This document shows, one piece after another, positions 8,606 through 17,446 of a DNA stretch of 32,564 nt. Source of the stretch: Porticoccus sp. (GTDB lineage Bacteria; Pseudomonadota; Gammaproteobacteria; Pseudomonadales; Porticoccaceae); assembly GCA_002733125.1 (NCBI GenBank), contig NVUM01000006.1:60402-92965 (forward strand). Direction: 5' to 3'. The notes under the pieces are model-generated. The model worked only from the letters and a program-made list of their open reading frames with translations. It was not told the origin of the DNA and did not search any database. Numbering within the stretch: the stretch's first letter is position 1; each line of letters starts with the position of its first letter. A program made the position numbers and the translations under genes.

Positions 8606-9376
8606 ATGCTGGAAGCACAGGGGCTGTCATTTTCCATCGCCGGGTTTTCGCTGCTGCGGGAGATCGATTTACGCGTGGAACCGGGCAAGGTCACGGCCAT
8701 TATTGGTCCCAATGGGGCCGGTAAAACCAGCCTGTTGCGCCTGCTGACAGGCGAGCAGCGGCCCACGGTGGGCAACATTGCGCTGAGTGGCCAGCCACTG
8801 GGGGGCTGGTCGCCAACACTGCTGGCCAGAGTCATGGCCGTGCTACCCCAGAGTTCGAGGCTCGATTTTCCCTTCACCGCCCGGGAGGTGGTGATGATGG
8901 GCCGCATTCCCCATGCCACCGGACTTGTCCGCGATACCGCCATTGTCGATGCAGCCCTGGCGGCTGTGGATGGCAGTTATCTGGACAAACGTTTTTATAC
9001 CCATATGTCCGGCGGTGAAAAACAGCGCGTCCAGCTGGCTCGTGTACTGGCCCAGATCTGGGAGCCGGTAGCCGACCATGCCCGGGTGCTGATACTCGAC
9101 GAGCCCACCTCCTCTTTTGATCTCGCACACCAGCAATTGACCATTACCAATATGCGCAGCTTTGCCGCTCAGGGCGTTGGCGTATTGGTGGTGATTCACG
9201 ATCTGAATATGGCGGCTCGCTGTGCCGACCAGTTGCTGGTATTGAGCTGTGGGCGGATTGCCGCCTGCGGTTCGCCGCAACAGGTGCTCACAGCCACGAC
9301 GATTAAACAGGTCTTCAATGTGGATGTGTCCATCGGTATCAACCCGTTGACGGGCACGCCACTGGTGATTGCCTGA
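8606..9376 (+). CDS. btuD: B12 ABC transporter, ATP-binding protein
   Basis: This 256-residue ABC ATPase would drive BtuC. Walker A is GPNGAGKTS (34-42). The Q-loop region has LPQSSRLDFPFTAREVVMMGR. The ABC signature is SGGEKQRVQLARVLAQ, beginning at 135. Walker B is VLILDEP (161-167), and the switch His lies in VVIHDLNMAARCADQ. Motif wording such as FPFTAREVV and RVQLARVLAQIW resembles the heme importer ATPase HmuV, so many pipelines would name it that. The operon context favours B12. Start ATG 8606; the stop at 9376 is one base before the btuF start, which suggests translational coupling. Confidence 0.9.
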   Translation: MLEAQGLSFSIAGFSLLREIDLRVEPGKVTAIIGPNGAGKTSLLRLLTGEQRPTVGNIALSGQPLGGWSPTLLARVMAVLPQSSRLDFPFTAREVVMMGRIPHATGLVRDTAIVDAALAAVDGSYLDKRFYTHMSGGEKQRVQLARVLAQIWEPVADHARVLILDEPTSSFDLAHQQLTITNMRSFAAQGVGVLVVIHDLNMAARCADQLLVLSCGRIAACGSPQQVLTATTIKQVFNVDVSIGINPLTGTPLVIA

Positions 9377-9377
9377 G

Positions 9378-10241
9378 ATGCCACGAACCCTGCTTGCACT
9401 GTTGTTGGCACTGTGCGGAGCTGCGGTGTCGGCCGGTATCCGTGTTCAGGATGATGTCGGTGAACAGATTGTCCTCACGGGCCCGGCCCAACGGGTGATC
9501 ACCATGGCGCCGCACCTGACCGAGCTGGTGTATGCCGTAGGTGGTGGGGACCAGATGACCGCTACCGTGGCCTGGAGCGATTTTCCCGCAGCGGCAAAAG
9601 CCCTGCCGGTGATTGGCTCCAATAATAAAATCAATTACGAGGCCCTGCTGCAATATCAGCCGGATCTGGTGCTGGTATGGCTGAGCGGCAATGGGGAGAG
9701 CTTGATCAACCGGCTCAAATCCCTGGGCCTGAACGTCTATGTCAACAAGCCCCGCCACCTGGACGATATTCCCCGCACTGTGCTGAATATCGGCAAACTG
9801 CTGGGTCGCGAAGAGACCGCGGAGCCTGTGGTTGCCCAGTTTCGTCGGGCCATGAAAACACTGGGTGATGAGTACGGTCAGTCGCGCCCGGTGACGGTGT
9901 ATTACCAGATATGGCAGTCGCCACTGATGACCTTCGGTGGCAGCCACCTGGTCTCGGACGTGATAGCCCTGTGCGGTGGGCGCAACGTGTTTGCCAATAC
10001 CGCAGGGCTGGTGCCAAGACTGGGCGTGGAATCAGTTCTGGCAGCCGACCCGGAAGTGATTGTGGTGGGGCAGTACACGGAAGCCGGGACAGCGTTTGAT
10101 TACTGGCGTCAATGGCCACAATTGCGTGCGGTCGCCGGTGGACATATTTACGGTGTAGACCCCTATCTTTTACACCGTCATACCCCGCGCATCGTCAAGG
10201 GTGCCCGGCAATTGTGCGAGGCTATCGACCGCGCCCGGTGA
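9378..10241 (+). CDS. btuF: Periplasmic B12-binding protein BtuF
   Basis: This is the exported binding protein that hands cobalamin to BtuCD; 287 residues. The signal peptide is PRTLLALLLALCGAAVSA, cleaved near residue 20. The mature class III binding fold follows, with QRVITMAPHLTELVYAVGGGDQM, WSDFPAAAKALPVIGS, YQPDLVLVWLSGN, CGGRNVFANTAG and GVESVLAADPEVIVVGQ, a set typical of BtuF. The ATG at 9378 is one base after the btuD stop. An in-frame TTG at 9371 lies inside the btuD stop region and has no separate ribosome site. This is the last gene of the B12 operon; a strong terminator follows 34 bases later. Confidence 0.92.
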   Translation: MPRTLLALLLALCGAAVSAGIRVQDDVGEQIVLTGPAQRVITMAPHLTELVYAVGGGDQMTATVAWSDFPAAAKALPVIGSNNKINYEALLQYQPDLVLVWLSGNGESLINRLKSLGLNVYVNKPRHLDDIPRTVLNIGKLLGREETAEPVVAQFRRAMKTLGDEYGQSRPVTVYYQIWQSPLMTFGGSHLVSDVIALCGGRNVFANTAGLVPRLGVESVLAADPEVIVVGQYTEAGTAFDYWRQWPQLRAVAGGHIYGVDPYLLHRHTPRIVKGARQLCEAIDRAR

Positions 10242-10274
10242 AACAATGCCGGACAACAGTATTATTACACCCGG

Positions 10275-10302
10275 AAAAAAGCCGCCCGGAGGCGGCTTTT
10301 TT
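10275..10302. terminator. Bidirectional intrinsic terminator between btuF and amtB
   Basis: A perfect 12-base-pair stem, AAAAAAGCCGCC (10275-10286) and GGCGGCTTTTTT (10291-10302), with loop CGGA. It gives a T-run in both directions, so it can end both the plus-strand B12 operon and convergent amtB. Confidence 0.92.
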
Positions 10303-10348
10303 ACTGTTTACTTCGACCGGAAAACACAACCGGTACAGTGGCAACTAC

Positions 10349-11659
10349 TCAGATATCGTAACCCCTCTCATCGTGCTGGGAGATATCCAGCCCCTGGGTT
10401 TCCTGCTCGTCGTCTACTCTCAGGCCAACCATCAGGTTAACCAGTTTCAACAATACAAAAGTCAGTACGGCAGTATAGGCAAGCGTACTGAGTACCCCGA
10501 TAAACTGGACTTTCAGCTGGGAATCCATCGCCATGCCCTCGGCATAGCCCTGACCGCTGAAGACGCCGAGATCGGCGGAGATGAATATCCCGGCCAGCAG
10601 GGTGCCGAGGATCCCGCCGATGCCGTGTACCGGAAAGACGTCGAGTGAGTCGTCAATCCGGAAACGCAGTTTGAGCATCTGGGTTGCAAAATAGCAGATA
10701 ATACCGGCGCTGAAGCCGATCAGCACTGCACCGCCGGGGCCGACAAAGCCCGATGCCGGGGTGATGGTGCCGAGACCCGCCACCATACCTGTGACGATAC
10801 CCAGTACCGAAGGTTTGCCGTGTTTGATCCACTCCATCATCATCCAGGCCAGTGAACCAGTGGCAGCGGAGATGTGGGTTACCAACATGGCCATACCCGC
10901 GTCGCCGTTGGCAGCGAGAGCCGAACCGCCATTAAAGCCAAACCAGCCAACCCAGAGCATACCTGCCCCGGTAACAGTCATGGTCAGGTTGTGGGGCATC
11001 ATTGGCTGTTGCTGGAAGCCACGGCGGCGACCCAGTACGATCGCCGTCACCAGCGCGGCAACCCCTGCAGTAATATGCACCACCGTGCCACCGGCGAAAT
11101 CCAGCAGACCCATCTCACCCAGCCAGCCACCACCCCACACCCAGTGGGTAATCGGCACGTAGACCACCAGCAGCCAGAGGCAGCTGAACAGCATGACTGC
11201 CGAAAAGCGCATACGCTCCGCAAAACCACCGACAATCAGTGCCGGGGTGATAATGGCGAAGGTCATTTGAAACATGAAGAATACAGTCTCGGGAATATCT
11301 CCGGCCAGACTATCCTTCGTTACACCAGCCAGCATGACATTTTGCAAGTTGCCAATCCAGGCATTCATTGAGCCGCCATCACCGAAAGCCAGGCTATAGC
11401 CACAGATCAACCATATCAGTGAGGCCGCACAGGTAATGGCAAAGCACTGCATTAATATCGACAGCACGTTTTTGGCCCTTACCAGCCCGGCGTAAAAAAG
11501 TGACAGACCGGGAATTGTCATGAACAGCACCAGCGCAGTGGCGGTCAGAATCCATGCCGTATTTGCACCATTAACGGTCTCTGTGTGACCCATAGTCGGT
11601 GCAAGCAAGCTTAATAACAGTGCATACAGGGTGGTGCGGTGTCTTACAGACCTGAACAT
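10349..11659 (-). CDS. amtB: Ammonium transporter AmtB
   Basis: This inner-membrane ammonium channel has 436 residues. A signal-like N-terminus (LYALLLSLLAPTMGHTE) precedes eleven membrane segments. The family marks are GLSLFYAGLVRAKN, the first pore His in GGTVVHITAGVAALV, the second in PVHGIGGILGTLLAGIF, and a C-terminal tail GLDISQHDERGY that would bind GlnK. The ATG at 11659 has GAGGGA (11671-11666, read on minus) 6 bases upstream. The frame stays open further upstream to 12031, but that stretch shows no protein pattern, covers the promoter and overlaps another gene. No glnK is next to it, unlike the usual glnK-amtB pair. The leader has a sigma-54 promoter and an NtrC-like site, indicating nitrogen control. 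Confidence 0.96.
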   Translation of the reverse strand: MFRSVRHRTTLYALLLSLLAPTMGHTETVNGANTAWILTATALVLFMTIPGLSLFYAGLVRAKNVLSILMQCFAITCAASLIWLICGYSLAFGDGGSMNAWIGNLQNVMLAGVTKDSLAGDIPETVFFMFQMTFAIITPALIVGGFAERMRFSAVMLFSCLWLLVVYVPITHWVWGGGWLGEMGLLDFAGGTVVHITAGVAALVTAIVLGRRRGFQQQPMMPHNLTMTVTGAGMLWVGWFGFNGGSALAANGDAGMAMLVTHISAATGSLAWMMMEWIKHGKPSVLGIVTGMVAGLGTITPASGFVGPGGAVLIGFSAGIICYFATQMLKLRFRIDDSLDVFPVHGIGGILGTLLAGIFISADLGVFSGQGYAEGMAMDSQLKVQFIGVLSTLAYTAVLTFVLLKLVNLMVGLRVDDEQETQGLDISQHDERGYDI

Positions 11660-11677
11660 AATTAATCCCTCACGGTA

Positions 11678-11696
11678 TTGCACTAAAAGTGTGCAA
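11678..11696 (-). promoter_or_regulatory. NtrC-like palindrome in the amtB leader
   Basis: TTGCAC (11678-11683) and GTGCAA (11691-11696) are perfect inverted arms seven bases apart. This matches the NtrC site form TGCAC-N7-GTGCA, as in glnA enhancers. It lies about 75-95 bases downstream of the start predicted from the sigma-54 promoter, inside the leader. NtrC enhancers are normally upstream, although they can work from downstream. A second, poorer match, GCGCTA-N3-TGATGC, is at 11812-11826. Confidence 0.5.
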
Positions 11697-11782
11697 TATT
11701 TTGGCTCATACCGGTGCGAATGCATCAGAATAGAGCGATTTTTTGTTTTTTCGCCTTTAATAAGGCGTTCAGATAAGGTTTC

Positions 11783-11797
11783 GCAAATGCTGTGCCA
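11783..11797 (-). promoter_or_regulatory. Sigma-54 promoter for amtB
   Basis: Read on the minus strand, TGGCAC (11797-11792), five bases, then TTGC (11786-11783) is an exact -24/-12 element with the required spacing. The predicted start is near 11772, about 110 bases before the amtB ATG. Sigma-54 with NtrC is the known mode of control for amtB in many Proteobacteria. Confidence 0.8.
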
Positions 11798-11958
11798 GAA
11801 AAGTCGATTTGGCGCTACTATGATGCTTGTTTTTTGGTCTCCGTATAGAGCGGATATCAATATGTCTGCTTGCCGACGACGAGTACTTGATTCAGGATTG
11901 ATAGAAACCAAAAACTCACAAGAACCGCCGCGGTTCTGTGTCCGGAGGAGTATTGACC

Positions 11959-12234
11959 ATGTCCAATGAAAATGATGACTTGCGTGACCAACTGACCACG
12001 CTGCACAACGAGCTGGAAAAGGCAAAGACACTGGATCCTGAAGACCGGGATATGCTGGGACATCTGATGTCTGACATGATCCTCATTGCCCAGGGGGATC
12101 TCGAAAAAGAGCCACACCACGAATCGTTGCGGGAACAACTTGAGCGAAAAGCCGGTGAATTTGATCTCGACCACCCCCGACTGGCAGGCGTCGTGCGTCA
12201 ACTGCTGGACTCACTCGGGAAAATGGGTATCTAG
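11959..12234 (+). CDS. DUF4404 family protein
   Basis: This small, charged, helical protein of 91 residues has no signal or membrane segment. The leading DDLRDQLTTLHNELEKA and the closing RLAGVVRQLLDSLGKMGI match DUF4404, a gammaproteobacterial family of unknown function. The ATG at 11959 has an excellent GGAGGAG (11944-11950) 8 bases upstream, so the in-frame codon at 11938 is rejected. It is divergent from amtB and shares a 299-base intergenic region with it. It is followed 43 bases later by a SPOR lipoprotein gene. Fold prediction would give a helical hairpin; no reaction can be named. Confidence 0.8.
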   Translation: MSNENDDLRDQLTTLHNELEKAKTLDPEDRDMLGHLMSDMILIAQGDLEKEPHHESLREQLERKAGEFDLDHPRLAGVVRQLLDSLGKMGI

Positions 12235-12277
12235 CTCTGACGCTCTAGCGGTCCGGATTGATGGAGTCTATTGGGGA

Positions 12278-13087
12278 ATGGAGAGAAGAGTCTTTGGTCT
12301 GATTGTAGTCGGCGCGCTGATTGCCGGCTGTGCCGGCTCCGATACAAATGAAGACAGGGATAACTACATCGGCTGGGTGTGTAGTGGTGCCAGGCAAAGT
12401 GATGACTGGTCCTGTCAGATGCGCGAAATCAGGAACGGTCGGGCGGTTGCCACATCAACAGTGGCGGTAGTAGGCGATGCGACAGTTGTCGATGGACAGG
12501 ACGTCAGCCCATCTTCCGAGCGCGACCGGCCGCGCAATCTGCAGGTTGTTTCTCCGCCCAGTCAGCGCTGGCGAAACCAATTACCGGGGCTTGACAGCAC
12601 GCCGGTGATCTCCGAGTCGCAGTCCTTTACACTGGCAGAGCGTAAGCTGAGGGAGCGGCCGCCCCGTGTCCCCGAGCTGGTACCCTCAGTCGTGGCAAGA
12701 AAGACTTCGCCCTCACCTGCATCAGCGCCTCAATCCTCTGTCGCAGAACCGGTCGCTTATGCACTGGGGGACGATATCGGAGGTGACTTGTCCATTGATG
12801 CCAAAAAGCCGGCGTATACCCTGCAACTTGCGGCTTTCAAGGATCCCGCCCAGATCAGACTATTTGTTGAGCGACATCGCCTGGGTGACCTGGGGGTACA
12901 GCAGTTTCAGTCCTATAGCGAGAAACAGCACTGGCAATTGCTGGTCTGGGGCACTTTTGAGAGTCCGGCCAAGGCGCGGGAGGCCTGGCGGGCCATCGCC
13001 AGGCAGTATCCCGGCGTTGAGCCCTGGGTCAGATCAATGAGTTCCCTGGACATGGAGTCCAGTCAAGCGGTAGCTGTGGATGGTTGA
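12278..13087 (+). CDS. SPOR-domain lipoprotein
   Basis: This 269-residue protein has a lipoprotein signal, MERRVFGLIVVGALIAGC, with the lipobox Cys at residue 18. A low-complexity, Ser/Pro-rich middle region follows, and a C-terminal SPOR domain from about residue 180 (YTLQLAAFKDPAQIRLFVER to the end). SPOR domains bind denuded glycan strands of septal peptidoglycan, so the protein is probably anchored in a membrane facing the cell wall, near the division site. An early stretch with cysteines (NYIGWVCSG... WSCQM) has no family I recognise. The ATG at 12278 is chosen because the lipobox follows it correctly; GGAG is at 12263-12266. Its end overlaps the next gene by 8 bases. Confidence 0.8.
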   Translation: MERRVFGLIVVGALIAGCAGSDTNEDRDNYIGWVCSGARQSDDWSCQMREIRNGRAVATSTVAVVGDATVVDGQDVSPSSERDRPRNLQVVSPPSQRWRNQLPGLDSTPVISESQSFTLAERKLRERPPRVPELVPSVVARKTSPSPASAPQSSVAEPVAYALGDDIGGDLSIDAKKPAYTLQLAAFKDPAQIRLFVERHRLGDLGVQQFQSYSEKQHWQLLVWGTFESPAKAREAWRAIARQYPGVEPWVRSMSSLDMESSQAVAVDG

Positions 13088-13460
13088 TCGGGCCGAATCT
13101 CCCTCGGGGAGACTCACGGTATTCTACGACGGTGGCTGCCCCATTTGCGTAAGAGATCGCCGTACCTATGAAAAGCTGGCCGGCGAGGGCGACAATGTCT
13201 GCTGGGTGGATATCACGGGTGCAGAAGCTCGATTGCGGGAGGCGGGTATTGATCCTCGAAAAGCCCTCACCGAGTTGCATGTGCAGGATGGAGAGGGCAA
13301 TATCTTTTCAGAGATAGATGCCTACTGGTTGCTGATGGCGAGGATTCCGCTGTTGAAGCCTGTCGGTTGGCTGATCGGGTTGCCATTGGTGCGTCCGATC
13401 CTGAGCAAACTTTATCGCTGGTGGGTTCGCCGCCGGTTAATACGTGACGGGAGGCTTTGA
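13080..13460 (+). CDS. DCC-family (DUF393) thiol-disulfide oxidoreductase-like protein
   Basis: This 126-residue protein begins with a beta strand leading into YDGGCPICVRD, which carries the CxxC pair Cys20 and Cys23. This is the DGxCPLC-type motif that names the DCC family. It is thioredoxin-like in outline and probably redox-active. The C-terminal half (PVGWLIGLPLVRPILSKLYRWWVRRRLIRDG) is amphipathic and very basic, typical of the family, and may touch the membrane. The ATG at 13080 lies within the end of the SPOR gene, and its stop overlaps the cupin start as ATGA. The three genes are therefore translationally coupled. The substrate is unknown. Confidence 0.85.
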   Translation: MVDRAESPSGRLTVFYDGGCPICVRDRRTYEKLAGEGDNVCWVDITGAEARLREAGIDPRKALTELHVQDGEGNIFSEIDAYWLLMARIPLLKPVGWLIGLPLVRPILSKLYRWWVRRRLIRDGRL

Positions 13461-13795
13461 TGGCTACCAACAGCGAGGTGATGGTCGGTAACCTGTTTTC
13501 GAACATTCCTGTGTTGACACTGGGTGAGCTTTTTGAAGACGTGATTGTTACCGACTTCACTCGCATCCAGCGGATTGTGTCCAGGGGGCAGAGTTCCCCG
13601 GAGGGTTTCTGGTATGACCAACCGGAAAATGAACTGGTGGTGATTATTCAGGGGAAAGGTGTGCTGGAGTTCGACAATGGTGACCGAATGGACATGGAAG
13701 TGGGCGATTTTGCCGCCATTCCGGCACACCGCAAACACCGTGTTGCCTGGACTGATCCCGATACCGAAACGATCTGGCTGGCAATATTTTATTAG
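13460..13795 (+). CDS. Small cupin-domain protein
   Basis: A single cupin barrel of 111 residues. The first cupin motif is around GFWYDQPENELVVIIQGKGVLEF and the second is in MEVGDFAAIPAHRKHRVAWT. The first motif lacks the usual HxH pair, having WYDQ and Glu instead, while His residues are present in the second. Metal binding is therefore possible but not certain. The ATG at 13460 overlaps the DCC gene stop by one base (ATGA); an in-frame TTG three bases earlier is less likely. Small cupins of this type are found as stand-alone genes in many Gammaproteobacteria without a proven reaction. Confidence 0.85.
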   Translation: MATNSEVMVGNLFSNIPVLTLGELFEDVIVTDFTRIQRIVSRGQSSPEGFWYDQPENELVVIIQGKGVLEFDNGDRMDMEVGDFAAIPAHRKHRVAWTDPDTETIWLAIFY

Positions 13796-13797
13796 AG

Positions 13798-14763
13798 TTA
13801 ACCGATTAAACGGTTGGTCATCAGCCAGGTGGCCAGCGCCCCCGCCAACAGAAACCCCACTGCGTAGGCTAGCGCGCCCCGGCGAAAACCTCTGCTCAGG
13901 TGGGTCTGTTCCGCACTGCTGACGATAAAGGGCAAGCCGCTGTGTTCCGGCTGGCTCAACAAGTGATCGGGTGGTTCGCCTGCGGCCACCGCCTGTTGCT
14001 CGTGCGCTTTCCCCAGAGCGGCTTTCCGAACCAATTGCCATTCTTTCAGGTCAAGTTCTCCGTCACTGTTGTGATCAAATTTCGTCAACAAAGCCGGAAA
14101 ATCCGTCTTCCAGTTTCTGAGAATATCACCGGCCAGCTGGTCTGCGGAAAGCGTTCTCTGGCCCGTACTATCCGTCGTGAAATGCCCCAGCGTATAAAGC
14201 GGGTCGCCCTCCATGATCAGATATTCCGTGTAGCGATACCGGCTGCCAAATGAAATGGCACGATTGAGACTGAAGAAGCCGCTGTTGAGTTGTGCGGGTT
14301 TCGGGATGCCAATCGGGCGGCGGGTATTGCCATACCAGACCTGCCGGTGTTGGGTGCTGATATCGCCACCCGCCGGATCTACCCGGCAAATACCGGTGGT
14401 GTCCTGCAGATAAAAAGGTCGGCTCGAGGCGCGCTTCTCAACCGTGCTCCAGCGGCTGGATCTGCCGGTACTTTGATATTTCTCGATTGTGTAGCGCCAC
14501 CAAAGACACAGGGTACTGCTCAATGGTGCCAATTGCGGATGGCCCTGCCGGGTGGCCACGCCAATCAGTTCTATGTAACCCTGGCTGGCAGAGCGGATTT
14601 TTGAGGTGGGCATGTCTTCCACCAGCCGGGCGCGTTTCAGCAGGTGATAGCTTTTCCACAAGCAGAACAGCGAAACTGCGATAACCAGTGTTAACCACGT
14701 GGCAAACTTCCCTGTGGAGAGGTTTGCCACGCACTCGGCACAAAACAGGCTGTTAATGGTCAC
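13798..14763 (-). CDS. GIDE-domain membrane protein with an EF-hand
   Basis: This 321-residue protein has membrane segments near residues 20-42 and 295-315. The region between them resembles the GIDE domain (PF12483), found in the mitochondrial ubiquitin ligase MUL1 and in many bacterial proteins; look for IRSASQGYIELIGVA and PLSSTLCLWWRYTIEKY. It also has a canonical EF-hand calcium loop, DHNSDGELDLKE, at about 230-241. There is no RING finger, so it is not a ubiquitin ligase. The gene is 53 bases downstream of lemA on the same strand; GIDE and LemA genes are often adjacent, suggesting a joint envelope function. The GTG start at 14763 is uncertain, since no clear ribosome site is visible. 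Its end is 2 bases from the convergent cupin gene. Confidence 0.75.
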   Translation of the reverse strand: MTINSLFCAECVANLSTGKFATWLTLVIAVSLFCLWKSYHLLKRARLVEDMPTSKIRSASQGYIELIGVATRQGHPQLAPLSSTLCLWWRYTIEKYQSTGRSSRWSTVEKRASSRPFYLQDTTGICRVDPAGGDISTQHRQVWYGNTRRPIGIPKPAQLNSGFFSLNRAISFGSRYRYTEYLIMEGDPLYTLGHFTTDSTGQRTLSADQLAGDILRNWKTDFPALLTKFDHNSDGELDLKEWQLVRKAALGKAHEQQAVAAGEPPDHLLSQPEHSGLPFIVSSAEQTHLSRGFRRGALAYAVGFLLAGALATWLMTNRLIG

Positions 14764-14816
14764 GCGGTATCAGCCTGACACCAGCAAGGCATTGTGGGGG
14801 ATAGTGGACCCCCATA

Positions 14817-15392
14817 TCACGAATGGAACAGTCCCTTGATGTCCACATCGGCAATCTGGGCTTCGCTGAATCGCAGCAGATCGTGTGGGCCAAACTTGAA
14901 AAAACCGGCAATCAGTCTGTCCGGAAACTGTTCGATGCGGATATTGTTCTGATTTACTACTTCGTTGTAGAGTTCACGGCGGTCGGCGATAGCGTTTTCG
15001 AGATCGGAGATCCGCAGCTGGAGATGACGGAATGAGTCATTGGCCTTCAACTCCGGATAGTTTTCCGCGAGCGCAAACAGTTGGCCCAGTCCCTTGCGCA
15101 GGGCTGTTTCGGCAATGCCCAGCGCCTGCATGTCGCCATCCTGTGCCGCCGTGGCTACCTGGTTGCGGGCGCTGATGACCTGCTCCAGTGTGGTCTGCTC
15201 GTATTGCATGTACTGCTTGCAGGTTTCCACCAACTTCGGCAATTCCTCGAAGCGCTGTTTCAGTAGCACATCAATATTTGACCAGGCCTGGGCGACCCGA
15301 TGCTTCAGGGCTACCAGATTGTTGTAGATGACGATGCCGTAGCCGATGCCAAGCACCAGCAGGCCGAGCACAATAAAACTGAACACGCCCAT
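14817..15392 (-). CDS. lemA: LemA family membrane protein
   Basis: This 191-residue protein has one N-terminal membrane segment (FIVLGLLVLGIGYGIVIYNNLV) followed by long helices typical of LemA. Markers are HRVAQAWSNIDVLLKQRFEELPKLVETCKQYM, ENYPELKANDSFRHLQ and LENAIADRRELYNEVVNQNNIRIEQFP. The function of LemA is not settled; it is an envelope protein with a large helical domain outside the membrane. The ATG at 15392 has an AGGGGAA ribosome site just upstream on the minus strand. It precedes the GIDE-domain gene in the same direction, 53 bases away. Upstream ettA is separated by a strong hairpin. Confidence 0.95.
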   Translation of the reverse strand: MGVFSFIVLGLLVLGIGYGIVIYNNLVALKHRVAQAWSNIDVLLKQRFEELPKLVETCKQYMQYEQTTLEQVISARNQVATAAQDGDMQALGIAETALRKGLGQLFALAENYPELKANDSFRHLQLRISDLENAIADRRELYNEVVNQNNIRIEQFPDRLIAGFFKFGPHDLLRFSEAQIADVDIKGLFHS

Positions 15393-15489
15393 GATGTTCC
15401 CCTGTTTCTCAATGAGCCGGATTGGCGAAGCGTTTTAGAATAGGGGCTTTGTCGGCTGTCGGCAATAAAACCCTGCCGAAAACAACTAC

Positions 15490-15515
15490 AGCGCCTCGGG
15501 TGACCCCGAAGCGCT
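15490..15515 (-). terminator. Putative ettA terminator hairpin
   Basis: On the minus strand an 11-base-pair stem (one G-T pair) forms between 15515-15505 and 15500-15490, with a four-base loop. It is followed by GTAGTTGTTTTC, a weak T-rich tail. It lies 57 bases after the ettA stop and before lemA. A second stem, AACCCCC (15540-15546) with GGGGGTT (15561-15567), lies closer to the ettA stop. Confidence 0.6.
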
Positions 15516-15539
15516 GGAAGGGCTGGAAGGGCTGGAAGG
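15513..15539. repeat. Three perfect tandem copies of GCTGGAAGG
   Basis: The 9-base unit GCTGGAAGG occurs at 15513-15521, 15522-15530 and 15531-15539 without mismatch, between the two hairpins downstream of ettA. It is non-coding. Such a short repeat could vary in copy number between strains. Confidence 0.85.
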
Positions 15540-15571
15540 AACCCCCGCAGACCAGCTAATGGGGGTTGGGA

Positions 15572-17236
<1,665 letters not shown>

Positions 17237-17446
17237 GGAATGCTTGCCTGAGTTTTTGTTTAAAGAGTGATGCCTGTCAGTGCCGATCGGGTTGTTAAAC
17301 CCGGCAGGGGCGGAGCCGTTTATGTCTCCTGTGGAGAATCAGCGAACAGGCCATATCAAGTGTGTGGATTGTAGCGGAAACTGAAACGGGTCAGAAGCAC
17401 CCCGCCAGGTTCTTCCTGTGGGGCCCTGCCTGCTGGGGGGATATAC

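Noticed and set aside
7519-8943. 474-codon minus-strand frame opposite btuC and btuD
   Set aside because: Its protein is rich in Gln, His, Arg and Thr with no domain pattern, and the plus strand holds clear transporter genes; it is a shadow of their codon bias.
7585-10241. Calling the ABC genes a heme importer (HmuTUV)
   Set aside because: The cobalamin riboswitch, btuB, btuR and a BtuF-like binding protein in one operon make B12 the likelier substrate.
11660-12031. Longer amtB reading frame starting at 12031
   Set aside because: The extra part has no AmtB-like sequence, overlaps the DUF4404 gene and covers the sigma-54 promoter; the ATG at 11659 has a good ribosome site and signal-like start.
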